Source: Intoshia linei (Eukaryota; Orthonectida; Rhopaluridae). From it: 64,000 nucleotides of DNA. Every line of letters begins with the position of its first letter. Positions within the stretch are counted from its first letter, which is position 1. The DNA lies in NCBI GenBank assembly GCA_001642005.1, contig LWCA01000031.1, positions 1-64,000 on the forward strand. The letters run 5' to 3'. A program made the translations under genes and the position numbers. This document shows, in pieces, positions 11,820-24,600 of the stretch. A model generated the notes under the pieces. The model was not told where the DNA came from. It saw nothing but the letters and a program-made list of their open reading frames with translations, and did no database searches.

Positions 11820-11928
11820 ATTCGCGATATTAAGTTATTATGTTGATTATAAATTAATTACTTGTTTCTAACAAAATAAATTAAATTAAACTTCATTTAT
11901 CAAAATTTTTAATATCGTAAAATAAAAA
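11820..11928. promoter_or_regulatory. Divergent promoter of TOMM20 and EIF3H
   Basis: Only 109 bp separate the two start codons. A perfect 9-bp inverted pair, CGATATTAA at 11825-11833 and TTAATATCG at 11909-11917, sits just upstream of each ATG. A shared bidirectional promoter is inferred from the spacing; a role for the motif is conjecture. Confidence 0.6.
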
Positions 11929-13188
11929 ATGGATGTATGCAGTAATTCAGAAGACTCGATGATGTCTCCCGTTCAAGAAATTTTAATAACTGGAGTGGTA
12001 TTTATTGATAATTTAAGAATTTTATTAATATGTAGTCTATAATGAAAATTGGTCGACATGTGGATCAAGAAAAAGAGGAAAATGGATCTATAGTTAAAGG
12101 TGTTTTATACGGATGTCTAGTTGATGATGTTTTGGAAATTACCAATGCTGTACCTTTGCATAATTATGACGGTTTATGCTTGATAATGGTAATTTAACAA
12201 TTTTTTTAGACGACGAATCGTTCAACGAATCGCTTGTTGGAACCGGACTAGACTACGTACATGTTGGATTTTATGTTGCATCTATAAACAAAGAATCTGT
12301 ATACACCAATGAATTTATTTCTGAACAATTTGATTATCAAAAAAAAACTGATAACTTTGTGTTTGTCGTTTACGGTACATTCAAATATTTTCAAATCTAA
12401 AAAATATTAGACTCTGAAAAAGTAAGTACCGGCACAATCGATGTAAAAGCTTACCGTCTAAGTACTAAATTTATGCTACTTTATAAGGAAAATAAATTTT
12501 CTTTAAAAGAGTAAAATATTTAATTTTTATAAATAATATAATATTTAGCCTAGTAGACATCCAATTACCCATAAATGAAATTTTATCTCCTTTGGAAGTG
12601 TCAATTTCAAATTCTAAATTCATTTCTTTCGGTTTATATGAATTAGATTTTCAATTGTCTCAGCAGCACCAGTCCAATAATCATATTGGAAGAAATTACG
12701 TGGCAATTGGTGAATTAGATAAACGATATGCAGCTTTGATTGAAAAGGAAGATAACACGTCGAAATTAAACGATAATTTTAGAAATTTATCTTCAAATAA
12801 TGAAAGTTTTTTGAGTTTGATGCCATCAAACTTTCTTAAAGAAACTCTTCACAAACTAATTACAGAAGTTGAAGAGGTAGCCAAAGAATCACACACGTAT
12901 TCAAATTACCAAAAATCTCTACAAAAATCAATTGTCAATAGACGTAATAGATTGGAAAAGTGTGTGGAACAAAACAGGTTGAGACATGAACGTGGTGAAA
13001 GATTAATGACAGAAACTGAAATTTTACGAATTTGTCAACTTCCTTCACCTCCACCACATGCCAACCTAGTCAGTCACAATATACAAATAAATGCATATGT
13101 TGAACAAATGAATAATTATGCAAAACTGCATATAAAAAAATTATTGTTGTCGCAATCTTTAATGTGTGGATACAGTTCTTTAGAATAA
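11929..13188 (+). CDS. EIF3H: EIF3H, translation initiation factor 3 subunit h
   Basis: MPN-domain subunit of eIF3, without the metal-binding JAMM residues. Five exons: 11929-11997, 12036-12171, 12210-12374, 12411-12510, 12549-13188; introns are 38, 38, 36 and 38 nt. The spliced product is 369 aa (family about 350). It reads VKGVLYGCLVDDVLEITNAV, LDYVHVGFYVAS (the conserved VGWYQS position), VVYDSEKVSTGTIDVKAYRL and a C-terminal helix region with LRHERGERLMTETEILR and PSPPPHANLVSHNIQINAYV. These match the eIF3h order throughout. The start is the first ATG and keeps the MPN fold complete. Ends 75 bp from the BRK1 stop codon. Confidence 0.92.
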
Positions 13189-13263
13189 ATTTTCAACTTT
13201 ATTTGTTGGCTAGCTTCTTATTTAAAGATATCTAGAAATTTTAATATTACGTTCATTTTCAAT

Positions 13264-13684
13264 TCAAGCAAAAACCTGTGCTTCCATGAATTCTATTTTG
13301 CGCTCTAAAGTTGCTAATTTTTCGTTCATTTTTGTTATTTTGTTCTGACAAATTATATCTAAGAATATTTTATTTTCTAAAAAAAATAATTATGCTATCA
13401 ATGTATACGTGACACGTATCATATGCTAGGAATCGGCAATTAATTATTGTGCTCACGCCGAATTTATATTTTAGGCACCAAAAGTTGGCCAACATAGTTG
13501 ATACATGACAAAACTTACATGTTGAATTTACAAAGTCCACCATTCTTTGTATGCTGATGGAAATTACTGAATTTTTAATTAAACTTACAATACATTGGAT
13601 ACCATCTATCGTTTCTCTATATGCCCAATCCTCAAATATTCTCTCTTTTGTTCGTGTCGATGCATAAATATTTGGATTCGACAT
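13264..13684 (-). CDS. BRK1: BRK1 (BRICK1/HSPC300), WAVE complex subunit
   Basis: Smallest subunit of the WAVE/SCAR regulatory complex that activates Arp2/3. Three exons: 13684-13603, 13566-13519, 13358-13264; introns 36 and 160 nt. The spliced protein is 74 aa (family 75). The core reads FEDWAYRETIDVISISIQRM then VDFVNS, and the tail KMNEKLATLERKIEFMEAQV, matching BRK1 nearly residue for residue. The 36-nt intron is in frame and without stop codons, so it can be missed; removing exactly these 12 codons restores the family spacing between the conserved W and the DF. Convergent with EIF3H. Confidence 0.93.
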
Positions 13685-13689
13685 ATTTA

Positions 13690-14853
13690 TATTTCTTTTA
13701 CAGGTTTCTATTATTTATCAATGTTTATATTGAATAATTTCAATAAACTTAGTTTATTCAAAACAAATCAGTGTATCAGGAATTCTCATTCAGGTCCACC
13801 ATTTCAAGGTTCGTTTTGATTCATCTTTGATAAACTCGTCGTTATGTTAATTATAAATGTCGTAATTATGTACAAGTCGTACGACCAGTTTTGGTCGTTA
13901 TATATTTTTTATGCAACCCAGGTCAAAATGTAATTAATGCTTCAAATTTAGTGTTTATTTAATTCAACCACATTGGTGAACACTTTATTAAGTTACGAAA
14001 GAAGCCATCGAAATTGAAAGGAATGCAGAATTTAAGGATAAAAATAAAAAATTTACTCCAAATACAAAAATGAACTCATCACTTATTTTGCAACATAGGC
14101 ATACAAAAAATTTCATTAAAGAGAATCCTTATCCTAACTTATATAAAACACTTTGTTTGTCTGTCTGGTATCGTTTATTTCAATAATTAAGGGTCTTAGA
14201 GTTTTAAAAATTACACATTTCCACTACAGTTTTTTCTGGTGGTGAAATTAAGATAAATTTCACTCTCAGAAACTTACATTTTAGCGGTCAAAAACCCTAA
14301 TTATCTTTTTTTTTTTTTGAAAATCAAACGGGTCCTATAGTTTAAAAAAATTAAAAAATATCATAAATTTAAATTTCAAAAAGTTATGTCTTCAGGGCTA
14401 AAACCCAAAGTACACTTTTTTCAAAAAATAAAAATAGTCTCAGAATTTGAAAAAAAATTACAGTTCATACAGATTTTACCCCCAAAAATTTTTGATCCCA
14501 CAAAGTGACGTCTTCACGGTCAAAAAACTTTTATAATCTTTTCAAGGTGGTTTTTTAACATATTTTAAGGATAGTTCCAGTTTTATAATTTTAATTTTGT
14601 TCGTTCCTAACTTATTTTGAAAAATGGTTTTAAAACTTTTAGTTGATATTTTAAATTAATGGCGAGTTGTGGAGACAATACTGTGGTTTTTAATGACCAT
14701 TATTTTTGATATATCTCAGAAACTTTGACTATTTTTAAAGTGGATAATTATCTACCAAAAGCTAAACATAGAAACATTATAAAAAAACTTTGTTTGTGTA
14801 TACATTCGAATAACTAAATTAAAATTTCAATTTTTTCAAGTTTTATTATAAAA
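13690..14853. repeat. Intergenic with family A reverse copy (about 14180-14560)
   Basis: From about 14150 the text follows family A in reverse (TTTGTTTGTCTGTCTGG, AAAACCCTAATTATC, GTGACGTCTTCACGGTCAAA). 13690-14150 shows nothing I can name. Confidence 0.6.
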
Positions 14854-17800
14854 ATGAAATTGAAAGGTGAATTTGAAGATTTTAATATGGACAATACAGT
14901 TGTTATGCTTGCTGGTCTAGTTTTTTACATGATTGCTGATGGCTGGTCTTACAGTTTATCTATTATTTTTCAATTATTTCAAAAAAAGTTTGATGTCAAC
15001 AATTCCAAAGTTTATCTTTTTATCACAATCGTATATGCTGTTCCCTGCATTTCATGTAAATTGTTCATTATTATTTATTATTTAAATTTATTTTAAATGC
15101 TTTCTAATTTAATTAATTTTTAATAATGTTTTTCAATTATATATATACAATGTGTATTATACATGTACTGATATTGCATAATAATAGTGTATGTAAATAT
15201 GTACATCTGGTTAATGTTAAATTTTAAAGGTGAAATGGCATTTTATAAATCATGGCGTCCCCACAGATGGGTCGCGAAATTTTTTATTTTTAGGCATTTT
15301 TTTTTAAATTAAAACTAATCTACTTTTCTATATTCAGGTAAAAAAAGTAAGTCATTGATTATTTTGACCATGAATTATCGTAAAATTTCAAATTGGTCCA
15401 CTTTTTTGGGGTATAGGAGTGAATTTAGTTTAAAAAAACGACAAAATTATCAATAAATAACATTGTAAAATTTTCCTAAAAAGGGTCGTTATAATATTCA
15501 AGAATCTTGAATCAAGATACATGTATGTAATTTTTCAAATTCATATATTTAAATATAGCTGTTTTTGTGTGCATTTTAATAAAAAAGACAAGTTTCCAGT
15601 TTTGTGCTTTCCTGGGATCTGCTATATTTTCAATATCATTACTTTTATATCACACAATGTACAGTTGGACTCAATTAATCATATCAATTAATATTATTGG
15701 TAGTATTGGATTATCTCTTTACTATCTCGTGGCTTATTTAAATGTGGTACACAGTTTTGATAAAAATAGAGGATTAGCATTGGGTATTACCACATTGGGA
15801 TCACCTATAGGTGGAACTATATTTCCGTACATTCTAAATGCCACCTTTAATTATCATGCCAATCATTACATGTACATAATTGGAGGTGTCATTTTAACAA
15901 TTTCTTTGATAACTTCAATGGCGTTTACTTCAAAAAATAAATTGATTAAATCACAAGTTCATTCAGTATTGGAATCAGAAAATAACGAACCAATAGAACA
16001 CAAAGAAGAAACCAAATTAGTGCATATTATATCTTTTTTTCATTTATCTATATTTAAAAATTTTAAATTGGATATATATTTAATATCTCTTTTTTTAGCG
16101 TATTTATTTATTTCAAATGGATTTGTTTATGTTTATCAACATTTAGAAATATCTATAGTCCCAAAACCTGAAGAGTATATAACGAAATTAATCACTATTG
16201 TCATTTCTCTCATGTCAGTGTCTAGAGGTTGCGGACAAGTTTTGTTTGGCATTCTTTCCGATCGTTGTAGGATTTCAACATTTTATTTATTGGGTTTATG
16301 CTTTGTTGGTCTTTCAATATGTTTTATTTTAATGGGACTGACTTCTTCTGTATATTTATTGTCTTTCCTTTACATAGTTTATGCCTTGTTATTTTCTAGT
16401 GTTTACATCATACCAATATTTAACATTGGCAAACTTGTAAATCAAGAACATGTCAATCATGTATTCTCGTATCAACTAGCATTTAATGGAATAGGCATGC
16501 TAATTGGTGCTGAAATCTCGAGTAATTTTTTTAAATTTATATAGTTTAATTTCTTATGAGTCAAAGATTATATTGAGGTTAAACCCTAATGTTGGGTGAT
16601 ATATTTGTCATTAAGGTATTCTAAAAGTGGAGTTATCACGATAAATAAGACCAGGTGTCTTAATCCTCGAATCTGCGATGAAATGTATGTTTTTATGAAA
16701 AAATGATTCATATTTTATAAATAATTTCATTGTTTCTATCAAATAAAATGTAAAGTATAAATTCTTGCAAACTAAAAAATTATAAAAAGAGTCCCGGAGT
16801 TTGTTTTTTAATTAAACGGTAACACACATAGAGCAGTGTGTCTCAAACGGTGACCCACAGCAAATTATATTTGTACCCAGCAAAAAATTAAAAACGAATT
16901 ACATTGTATATATCATATCACAGAGGGTTAAACAGACAATTAAATCTAATTTTTTGAATCCAAACAATCTTTTTTTTATATTAGCAGCTTTTCCTTGTAA
17001 ATCTTAAATTTTTGTAAAGACTTTTAGTAAGTATATATGACAGGTGAGCAATCTTAAGAAACATAAGAGCTAATTTTTATTTCTTATTCGCTTTGTTATA
17101 TACCAAAGAAAAAATGTTTGCTATACAGTCTAACTCAGCTATTCCCAACGTGGGGCCTGTGGTCCCAGGGTTTTGCTGGTTTCAGGGAACATGAGAAAAA
17201 TTTGGAACAATAATTAAAAAATTATATTTTTGTCGTTTGAATTTTAAATTTTATAATTATAAATAAAAGTAAATTTGAACATTACTATTTTATATTCAAA
17301 ATTCGCTTTTGTGTTACATTTTCTTTTTTGCTTTATATTTGATTAATTCTTTATTTTCATATTTATTTTAAGGCAAAGTTCGGCAACCTTTTGAAGCTCG
17401 TGGGCTATATTTTATGAAAATTTACACATGATACATTTCAATTTTAACTGAAGAGAAACGGTTCTAGTATATGGAGTAGAATAAAATCCGGACTGAAAAT
17501 TAAGTATTAACATGATTATAATGAGCCAATTATAGTAGAAAATGTTTAAAAAGGTATTTAAAAGTTGAAAAATAAATAATTTACATATTTAATCAAAGGG
17601 CCACCAAAATTATTATGTATTTAATTATAATACAAAATAAAATTTCATTTATTGAAAATTTAATCAGTGGAAATGTTATCACTAATTTGAATCTGTAATC
17701 TTAAATACTGTAACGACTGTAGTACAACTTTGTAACATTAATCAGGGGATTTTACAAATATAAAGATATTTTTAAAAAACACTTGATTTAAACTTACTGT

Positions 17801-18130
17801 TAATCCCTGATTAACCGTTTAATACATCACAGAAAGTGACTGTGTTAATCGAGACTAACCTACATCAAGGAAGCTAGCTATCGAGAAATGTAAATATAAA
17901 CTATTCATTAACATGTAAATTAGATAAAAATTTTATTATAAAGAAACGAAACTGTAATCAACCAAATAATGTTTTGGAACCGAATGGTCCAATATTTGCA
18001 ATGCATACATTTATATTTAGAGTTGATATATACAAGATTCAATGGTTATTTTATGGTAAATATTATTTCTGGGGTTTCAATGCTAATTTCTGCATCTGTA
18101 ATAATTACGACACAATATTTCTCTAAATGA
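14854..18130 (+). CDS. SLC16-like (monocarboxylate transporter family) MFS transporter, paralog b
   Basis: Twelve-helix transporter of the same family as paralogs a and c. Exons 14854-15055, 15559-16521 and 18021-18130; introns 503 and 1499 nt, both phase 1, at the same protein positions as paralog a; 424 aa. The N-terminus has IADGWSYSLSIIFQLFQKKF but lacks the Asp-Gly signature ahead of TM1. TM4-5 reads LALGITTLGSPIGGTIFP and TM8 reads SVSRGCGQVLFGILSDRC, keeping the MFS SDR. The last exon (FMVNIISGVSMLISASVIIT) was found by homology with the last exons of a and c and by frame; an upstream ending at 16544 would lose TM12. Substrate unknown. Confidence 0.83.
16843..17240. repeat. hAT terminus remnants in intron 2 of transporter b
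   Basis: Two hAT-like left ends are visible: CAGTGTGTCTCAAACGGTGA near 16853 and CAGCTATTCCCAACGTGGGG near 17147. Partner ends or target duplications are not evident. Confidence 0.4.
17374..17602 (+). mobile_element. Truncated copy of the 4645-4892 hAT element
   Basis: CAAAGTTCGGCAACCTTTTG then ACACATGATACATTTCAATT and AACGGTTCT, as at 4645-4892, ending AATCAAAGGGCCACC. Right terminus lost. Confidence 0.65.
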
Positions 18131-18658
18131 ATATTTTGAAACAATTGTATTATTAATAAATGTTTTTGAAATTATTTAAAATACATTATATATACATTTT
18201 ATATCATTATTAACCTGTCAAGCATCTTTTTGAACAGTATAAACGTTCCGGTGTTACACGTAGTACATTTATATTCACATTTGTACCACCAACTTCAATC
18301 GTTTGATAATTACGTGAACGATGTCCCTGGATACCAGAGCTGTATTATTACAAATAATTAATATAATAACAATAGTTATATAATTATAATTAATCATTTT
18401 ATAATAAAATTTATTATAAAATGAATATTTATTTTTCATCTTCCAATATAAAACCATCACATCTGAACTACATTTTTGCATTATCACATATAAACAAAAT
18501 TGTAGAAAAAATAGTATGTGCGTTTGTTTGCATTATAATATATAATTATATTTGAAAGCCAAACGTAGATACGAATATATTCTAATATTTATCCCGATTA
18601 TTCAGCAATTTTTCAAACTACTGTACTAAAATAAATATAGTATTTTAAATAGGATTCA
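18131..18658. other. Intergenic between transporters b and c
   Basis: About 530 bp of AT-rich DNA between the stop of b and the start of c. It should contain the promoter of c; no motif or repeat stands out. Confidence 0.4.
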
Positions 18659-21600
18659 ATGTTCAAAGCATATGCAGAATATTATCCCATTTTTGTGGTT
18701 ATCTCATCCTTTTTAATTTTTTTTGTGATTGATGGATGGACATATACTCTCTCAGTCATTTTTAAAGTTTTCCAAAAAAAGTATAATATCAAAGATTCTC
18801 AAGTCGTAATGTTTCTCACATTAACATACGCGCTGCCAGACATAATAGGTAAATATTCAATATCATATCATTTGGGCATAGTCAATAAAGTATCTCTTTA
18901 ATACAATCTCAAAATATTGATAATTATAATATTTTGCCTTACAAAATGAAATACTCAATAAGACTTTTCATAAATTTTAATTAAAAGATTGATTAAGTTT
19001 TCGGGTCATGTTTTTTTCATGTAGATTGATTTTCTAGACAATATGAGATATCTTTTGCCACAAGATACTTTTTTCTAATTAGATTGTGTACCATCACATA
19101 ATCGATTCTTAATTATAGACTACAGATTTTCGATAGGAAACAAATCTGGCACATAAAGTACTAAATCAACAACTGTATTTATTCAGACGCAAACCTCAAA
19201 AGTGTTTTCTTGCCTACATGAGGTCGGGCATGATCTTGTTGGAAAATAAATCCTGGCGCGATGTTTTTCAAGTCAACAAATACATCTTCGAATAATATCC
19301 CAATATATGAATCATTATTCACCCTATGGTCTAACTTTCTAATAATAATAGTCCCACAGTATGTCAAGCATCCCAAATCATGATGGAACCACTGGAAAAT
19401 GATCTTTTTCTGACTTTAAATTCAATCATTGTAGAATCAATATTTTCAATTTTAATCGAAATATTTGAAAAATATTGGTTGATAATATATTAAAAATTAT
19501 TTTTCACCGGGAATGCGTAGATTTTTAAAATTGAAATTTTGTNCAAACGCCAATTTCCGTTAAAATAAAGTTCAGTTTTAATTTTTTAATATATAGTATA
19601 TATATAAAAAAATTTAAATGGTCAGGCTAACTTCAGCGTTAGGAGTTGGCCGAAAATATTTTACATTAGTTATTATTATAGTAATACTATAATTTTAAGC
19701 TCTAAGAATATTTTTTCTAAATACCCATGATACACCTTAGTGTACATGTATATAGTATGGCAAATATCTAATTATACTGGTGTTAGTGTATTAATAACAT
19801 CAATATATGATGAACCATTATGATTATTACTAAAAATTATTTTTACTCATTAAAATTTCAGGTTCAATTACTAAACCCACATTTATATTATTATAACTAC
19901 ATTACTGTATTATAGAGCCATAGGACCAGTCGTCTCACACCCTATTTAGTATTTATATGATAGATCTACATATATACATTGAACCTCGGATATAAATCAA
20001 TACATTTTAAATTTAAAATATTTAAGGCTTCAAAATACACACTTTATAATATAACGTTATTTACATAAAAGTTAAAAAATCTGAGAAAAATAATATTTTG
20101 GGGTATAAATATGTCACATAACATAGTATTTGATATCTACAGTCTTTTTGAATATAAAATTTATTGTCATTAATTTGAATAGATAAAAGACTTGCATGTT
20201 TTTTATTTGCAACAATTTTAATTATTTTACAATTTTTATTTTATATTTTTCACTGAGTTAACCATTTATTTGTTTAATTCATGAGAAAATTGCTATAAAT
20301 CTATAAAAACACAGTATAGTATAATTACCGTTATAAATTATAAATTAACATTCCTACTATATTCACACAAATAATATTTAAATGATTGCATTCATTTTTA
20401 AATTTTAAAGCACTTGGATTATACATTCTAGTAAGTTGCACTCGTATATGTATTTAAAATGAATTAAAATTTTTATTTTATAATCGCACCAGCGTGACCG
20501 TTATGTACTTCGTACAAACAGTACCATAGTTTCAGAGACAAAACCACCCAGCAAAATAAAAGAAAAATAAAATTCTAATTTTTTTTCGCAAACTATGCAT
20601 AGTGTCTAGTGTTTCCATTTTACCGACTTTTTCATTACCGGTAATTTAGCGAATAAAATTTTCACCACCGGTAAATCACCGGTAAATACCTTTTTAATAT
20701 ATCTTAAATCAGGGTTTCTCAACCTTTTTTAAATTTAGTACCCCCGTGCAAATTTAGTGCAAAAATAAAAAATGATAACTTAAATTCAACTTAAAAATCG
20801 TATTTTGTTGAGATTTAAAAAAATCACCCTATCGAATATAATTAATAAATATAGATATAAGCTGTATTTGATGATAGTTTTATTGTTGTTTATCGTAAAC
20901 AAGTTTATCATATCTGGTTTTGTTTGAAATAAACCAACTCTCATATCGTGTGACAACTTATCTCCCCATCTATATCTACTTTTCGATTTTTGGTCATATC
21001 GTGCTCTCTTAATGCGAAAATTCTCAATAAATCTTTTTTCATCATTTGGAAGTTTTTCTATTTGTTTTAAGAGACAAGGTTTAAGATTTGAATTACACAT
21101 TATAAAATGACAATTCATGAATTGAGCTTTATCCTTATTCTCACTTTCTATAAGTCCAGTAAATCCATACTTTACGTATTCATTGTTCTATTTGCGAATT
21201 TTTTGCAAATATCAATATACATTTATTTAAGTGATAAAATAAGTTTAATTAGATTTTTTTATTAACAATTTTTAATTTAAATTTTAAAAAATAAGAATAG
21301 ATTTTCCAGCACCCCTGAAATTAATTCTAACACCCCTATGGGTCCTAGTACCCCCGGTTAAGAAACCTGGCTTAAATCATCTTTAAATAGAATAAATTAT
21401 AATGAACAATTTAGTTATTTCTACGATGAAAAATTCATTAAGAATAGATAAAAACAATTTCGAATACAATTTTTCATCATAAATACACAATATAATTTTC
21501 ATAATATATCGGAATTAAAAATAAACATTGATGTTACGTAAAAAAAATTTTCGAATCGTCGAAATAATAAACATTTTTTCTATTTTTTCACCTTGAAATT

Positions 21601-24600
21601 AAAAATCAAAAGGATTCAATTTTAGTGCAAGTTAGAATACTTTCTATGACGAAAAATTAAAAACAAAATATAATAAAAAGTTTATTTATTCAGCCTTTCA
21701 GGTGTAAAATAGGATTTAAAAAAATATTTCATTCTAAGTATTAGGAGACAATCTTTTTTCACATCTAATCATTACTGTCAACAAGTGTAGAACGACTTGA
21801 TGAGCAATTATTAAAATTTTTTATATGTAAATTGATATAATTATTTCAAATCTACATCAATATCTCAAAAACTTTAGTACACAATAAACGTTTTATTATA
21901 ATTATAAAAAAAACTTTAAATTAACTGTAATCGAAAATAATTACCGGTAATAATTTACCGATATTTAAACACTAATAGTGTCGTATATCCCTAACAAAAT
22001 CCCTTCGGCTCTCGGCTTGATATTTAAATTTAACACACAAAATAGTTATGGCATTCAAGAATAAAATTTTTTTAATGCTCAATTTGGAATCGGGTATGTT
22101 ATGTTCGAAAATTAAAAATGACAAAATAAATTTTTATAATTTTATTTTTTTCTGGAATTTATGCTATTCATGAAAATGTTTAGGATTTGACTGTTTTTAC
22201 TTTATTTTTAATATTATATATACATTTTGTCTAATAAATTAAAAAAATGCGATAACTGTTTTTAAAATTCTTTACGCAAATGTTAACAAAAAAAAATAAG
22301 ATAGAATAATTCCGTTTAAAGTAAAAAGCAAAGTGATATTATGGTTCCACTTAAAGCAGATTTAGGGAAACACTCCTTTAAAGCAGGCATTCTCAACTTT
22401 TTTTTGCTATGGATCCCCAAAAAAAGTTAATCATAATGACAATTTTTGATAAATCATTACATATGGGTAAAACGAATGATAGTCAAAAGACATGGAGTAC
22501 TCTATTTTTGCGAGATGATAAACTTGATGAACTATTAATATTAACCTTTAATCCGTCAATGTTCCCAAAATGGAACATGTTTTGTAGGTATTGTTTACAG
22601 TGCATTATTAATTGTTTACTACTTATTTTATCAAATCAATAAAAAGTCTATATTATCAATCTTCCCTGTCAAAAATTAATATTTTAAATCCCTTGGTTGA
22701 TGTTTATAGAATCATGAATATTGACTCATTTTTTGTCCCATTTTCAATTTGAAATTAAAAGCTTTTTTTATAACTAGAAACTTGGCTTGGTCATAAATTT
22801 TAATATTATAATGCAATAAAAAAAATTCCGAATAAATGAATTATATAAATTTTTCACCCATGTCTTTATTGGAAATGTGTAGACCAGTGTTTCCCAACCT
22901 TTTTTATGCTAGGCCCCACTTTTACTTTTAAAAAAAGTTCCATGCTCCACTAAAAAAAAATTCGAGCAAATTATAATAAAATAATAATAAAAACAATAAT
23001 AATGTATTTATTTTTTAGAATTAATGAGACGATTCAGTCTCACAATTCTGACAGAGTTTATTAATATTAGGTACTAATGTTGTAAGCTTTAATCGTAAAT
23101 CTCCCCTTTTTTAAAAGTTGTAGTCTATTTTTTTTAGTAAGTCTAAAACTGCACTAAACCAGCATTCTGGTAAATAAGAAGATGGAAATGGCAACAAAGC
23201 AATCCTAGCAAAAATAGTTAAAGTCGGATAATTTTGCAAATTTGCAAATTTGGCATTTTGAATATACTCATCAATTTAGTTAAATTTAAATTCAATAGCC
23301 CACGATCATTAAAGATATATTTTATTTTTTATCATTCTAATAAATAATAATACAATTAATTGGTTCAAGTATTACATAATCATTTATAAACCTGAGAATA
23401 TTGTATAAAATTAACACTAAATTAGTCTAAAATTTTCATAATCCTATAGATTTGTAATATTTCCCAGGTCCCCAAAAAAGTTCGTCATGCTCCACCAGTG
23501 GGGTCTAACCCCACGGTGGGAAACACTGGTGTAGACGTACAATGCACATTTTTTTTTAAAATTGTAGGATCAATATTTACATTTTCAATTTTTGATTTTA
23601 ATCGAAATATTTTGAAAAATATTGGTTGAATATTTTAAAAATTATTTTTCACCGGGAATGCGTAAATTTCTGGAGTTGAAATTTTGTATTTATATTAATT
23701 GTAACAAGCTCTATCAGAATAATCGTTTTTTTTTAATTTTTGGACCGTTAATTTTTTCACATTTTTTGTTTTTGTTTTTGTTAATAAAATATTTTGGAAA
23801 AATAATATATGAATACTAAAATACTTTTTTGACCGTGACATCGTCACTTATTCGGATTGAAATTTTTTATGTGTGTTAACAGGATACAACTGTACCACCT
23901 GTAAATTTTTTGAAATTCTAGGGCTGTTTTCATTAAAAAAAGAAAGGTAATTTGGGGTTTTGGCCTTGAATATATAAGTTTTTTAAATTTAAATTTATGA
24001 TAATGTTTATGATTTTAAAATCCGCATCAGCGTATATATTTTTTTTAANCGTCACTTATTCGGATTGAAATTTTTTGAAATTCTAGGGCTGTTTTCATTA
24101 AAAAAAGAAGGGTAATTTGTGGTTTTGGCTCTTGAATATATAAGTTTTTTAAATTTAAATTTATGATAATGTTTATGATTTTAAAATCCGCATCAGCGTT
24201 TTTTAATTTTTCAACTCGTTTTAATTTTCAAAAAGAGGGACAACAGGGGTTTTTGACCTGTAAGATGTAAAATTGGAAGGTTGAAATTTATCTTATTATA
24301 CGTCTCGGAAAAAACTGTAATTAAAATGTAGTCTTTTAAATATTCTAAGAGTGGTAGTTATTTCAATAAAGTGGAACACACACATAGACACACAAACAAA
24401 AATCGCGTAGCCTTTTATATAAGTTGTAACAACCAGATCCACTCATATGCAAGGGTCTCCGTAACCATGTCTAAAACGCCTATCGGCTTCCCTACTTCCA
24501 TTCTTAACGAGGGGATACATTTCTAGTAGATTTTTCTTATTGATGTGGGCCCCAAAAAAGTTCTGTAGACCCCGTTGAAAATGGCTGCTTTAAAGAATTG

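Larger units (their letters stand above)
22384..24587. mobile_element. hAT element (family F) inserted in the Helitron-like body, perfect 8-bp duplication
   Basis: Starts CAGGCATTCTCAACTTTTTT and ends GTTGAAAATGGCTG, with target duplication CTTTAAAG on both sides (22376-22383, 24588-24595). The uninterrupted site is seen in the sister copy near 37135-37150 (ACTCCTTTAAAGGATTG). Contains family A sequence and another hAT (22885-23528). An N at 24049 lies within, so the length is provisional. No transposase seen. Confidence 0.87.

Noticed and set aside
15567-16544. Transporter b ending at 16544
   Set aside because: That end lies in intron sequence after a GT donor at 16522; the TM12 exon was found at 18021-18130 in the correct phase.
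20786-21118. 110-codon open frame on the minus strand as a host gene
   Set aside because: It lies entirely within a hAT element with a target duplication and matches no protein I recognise; transposon debris or chance is more likely.
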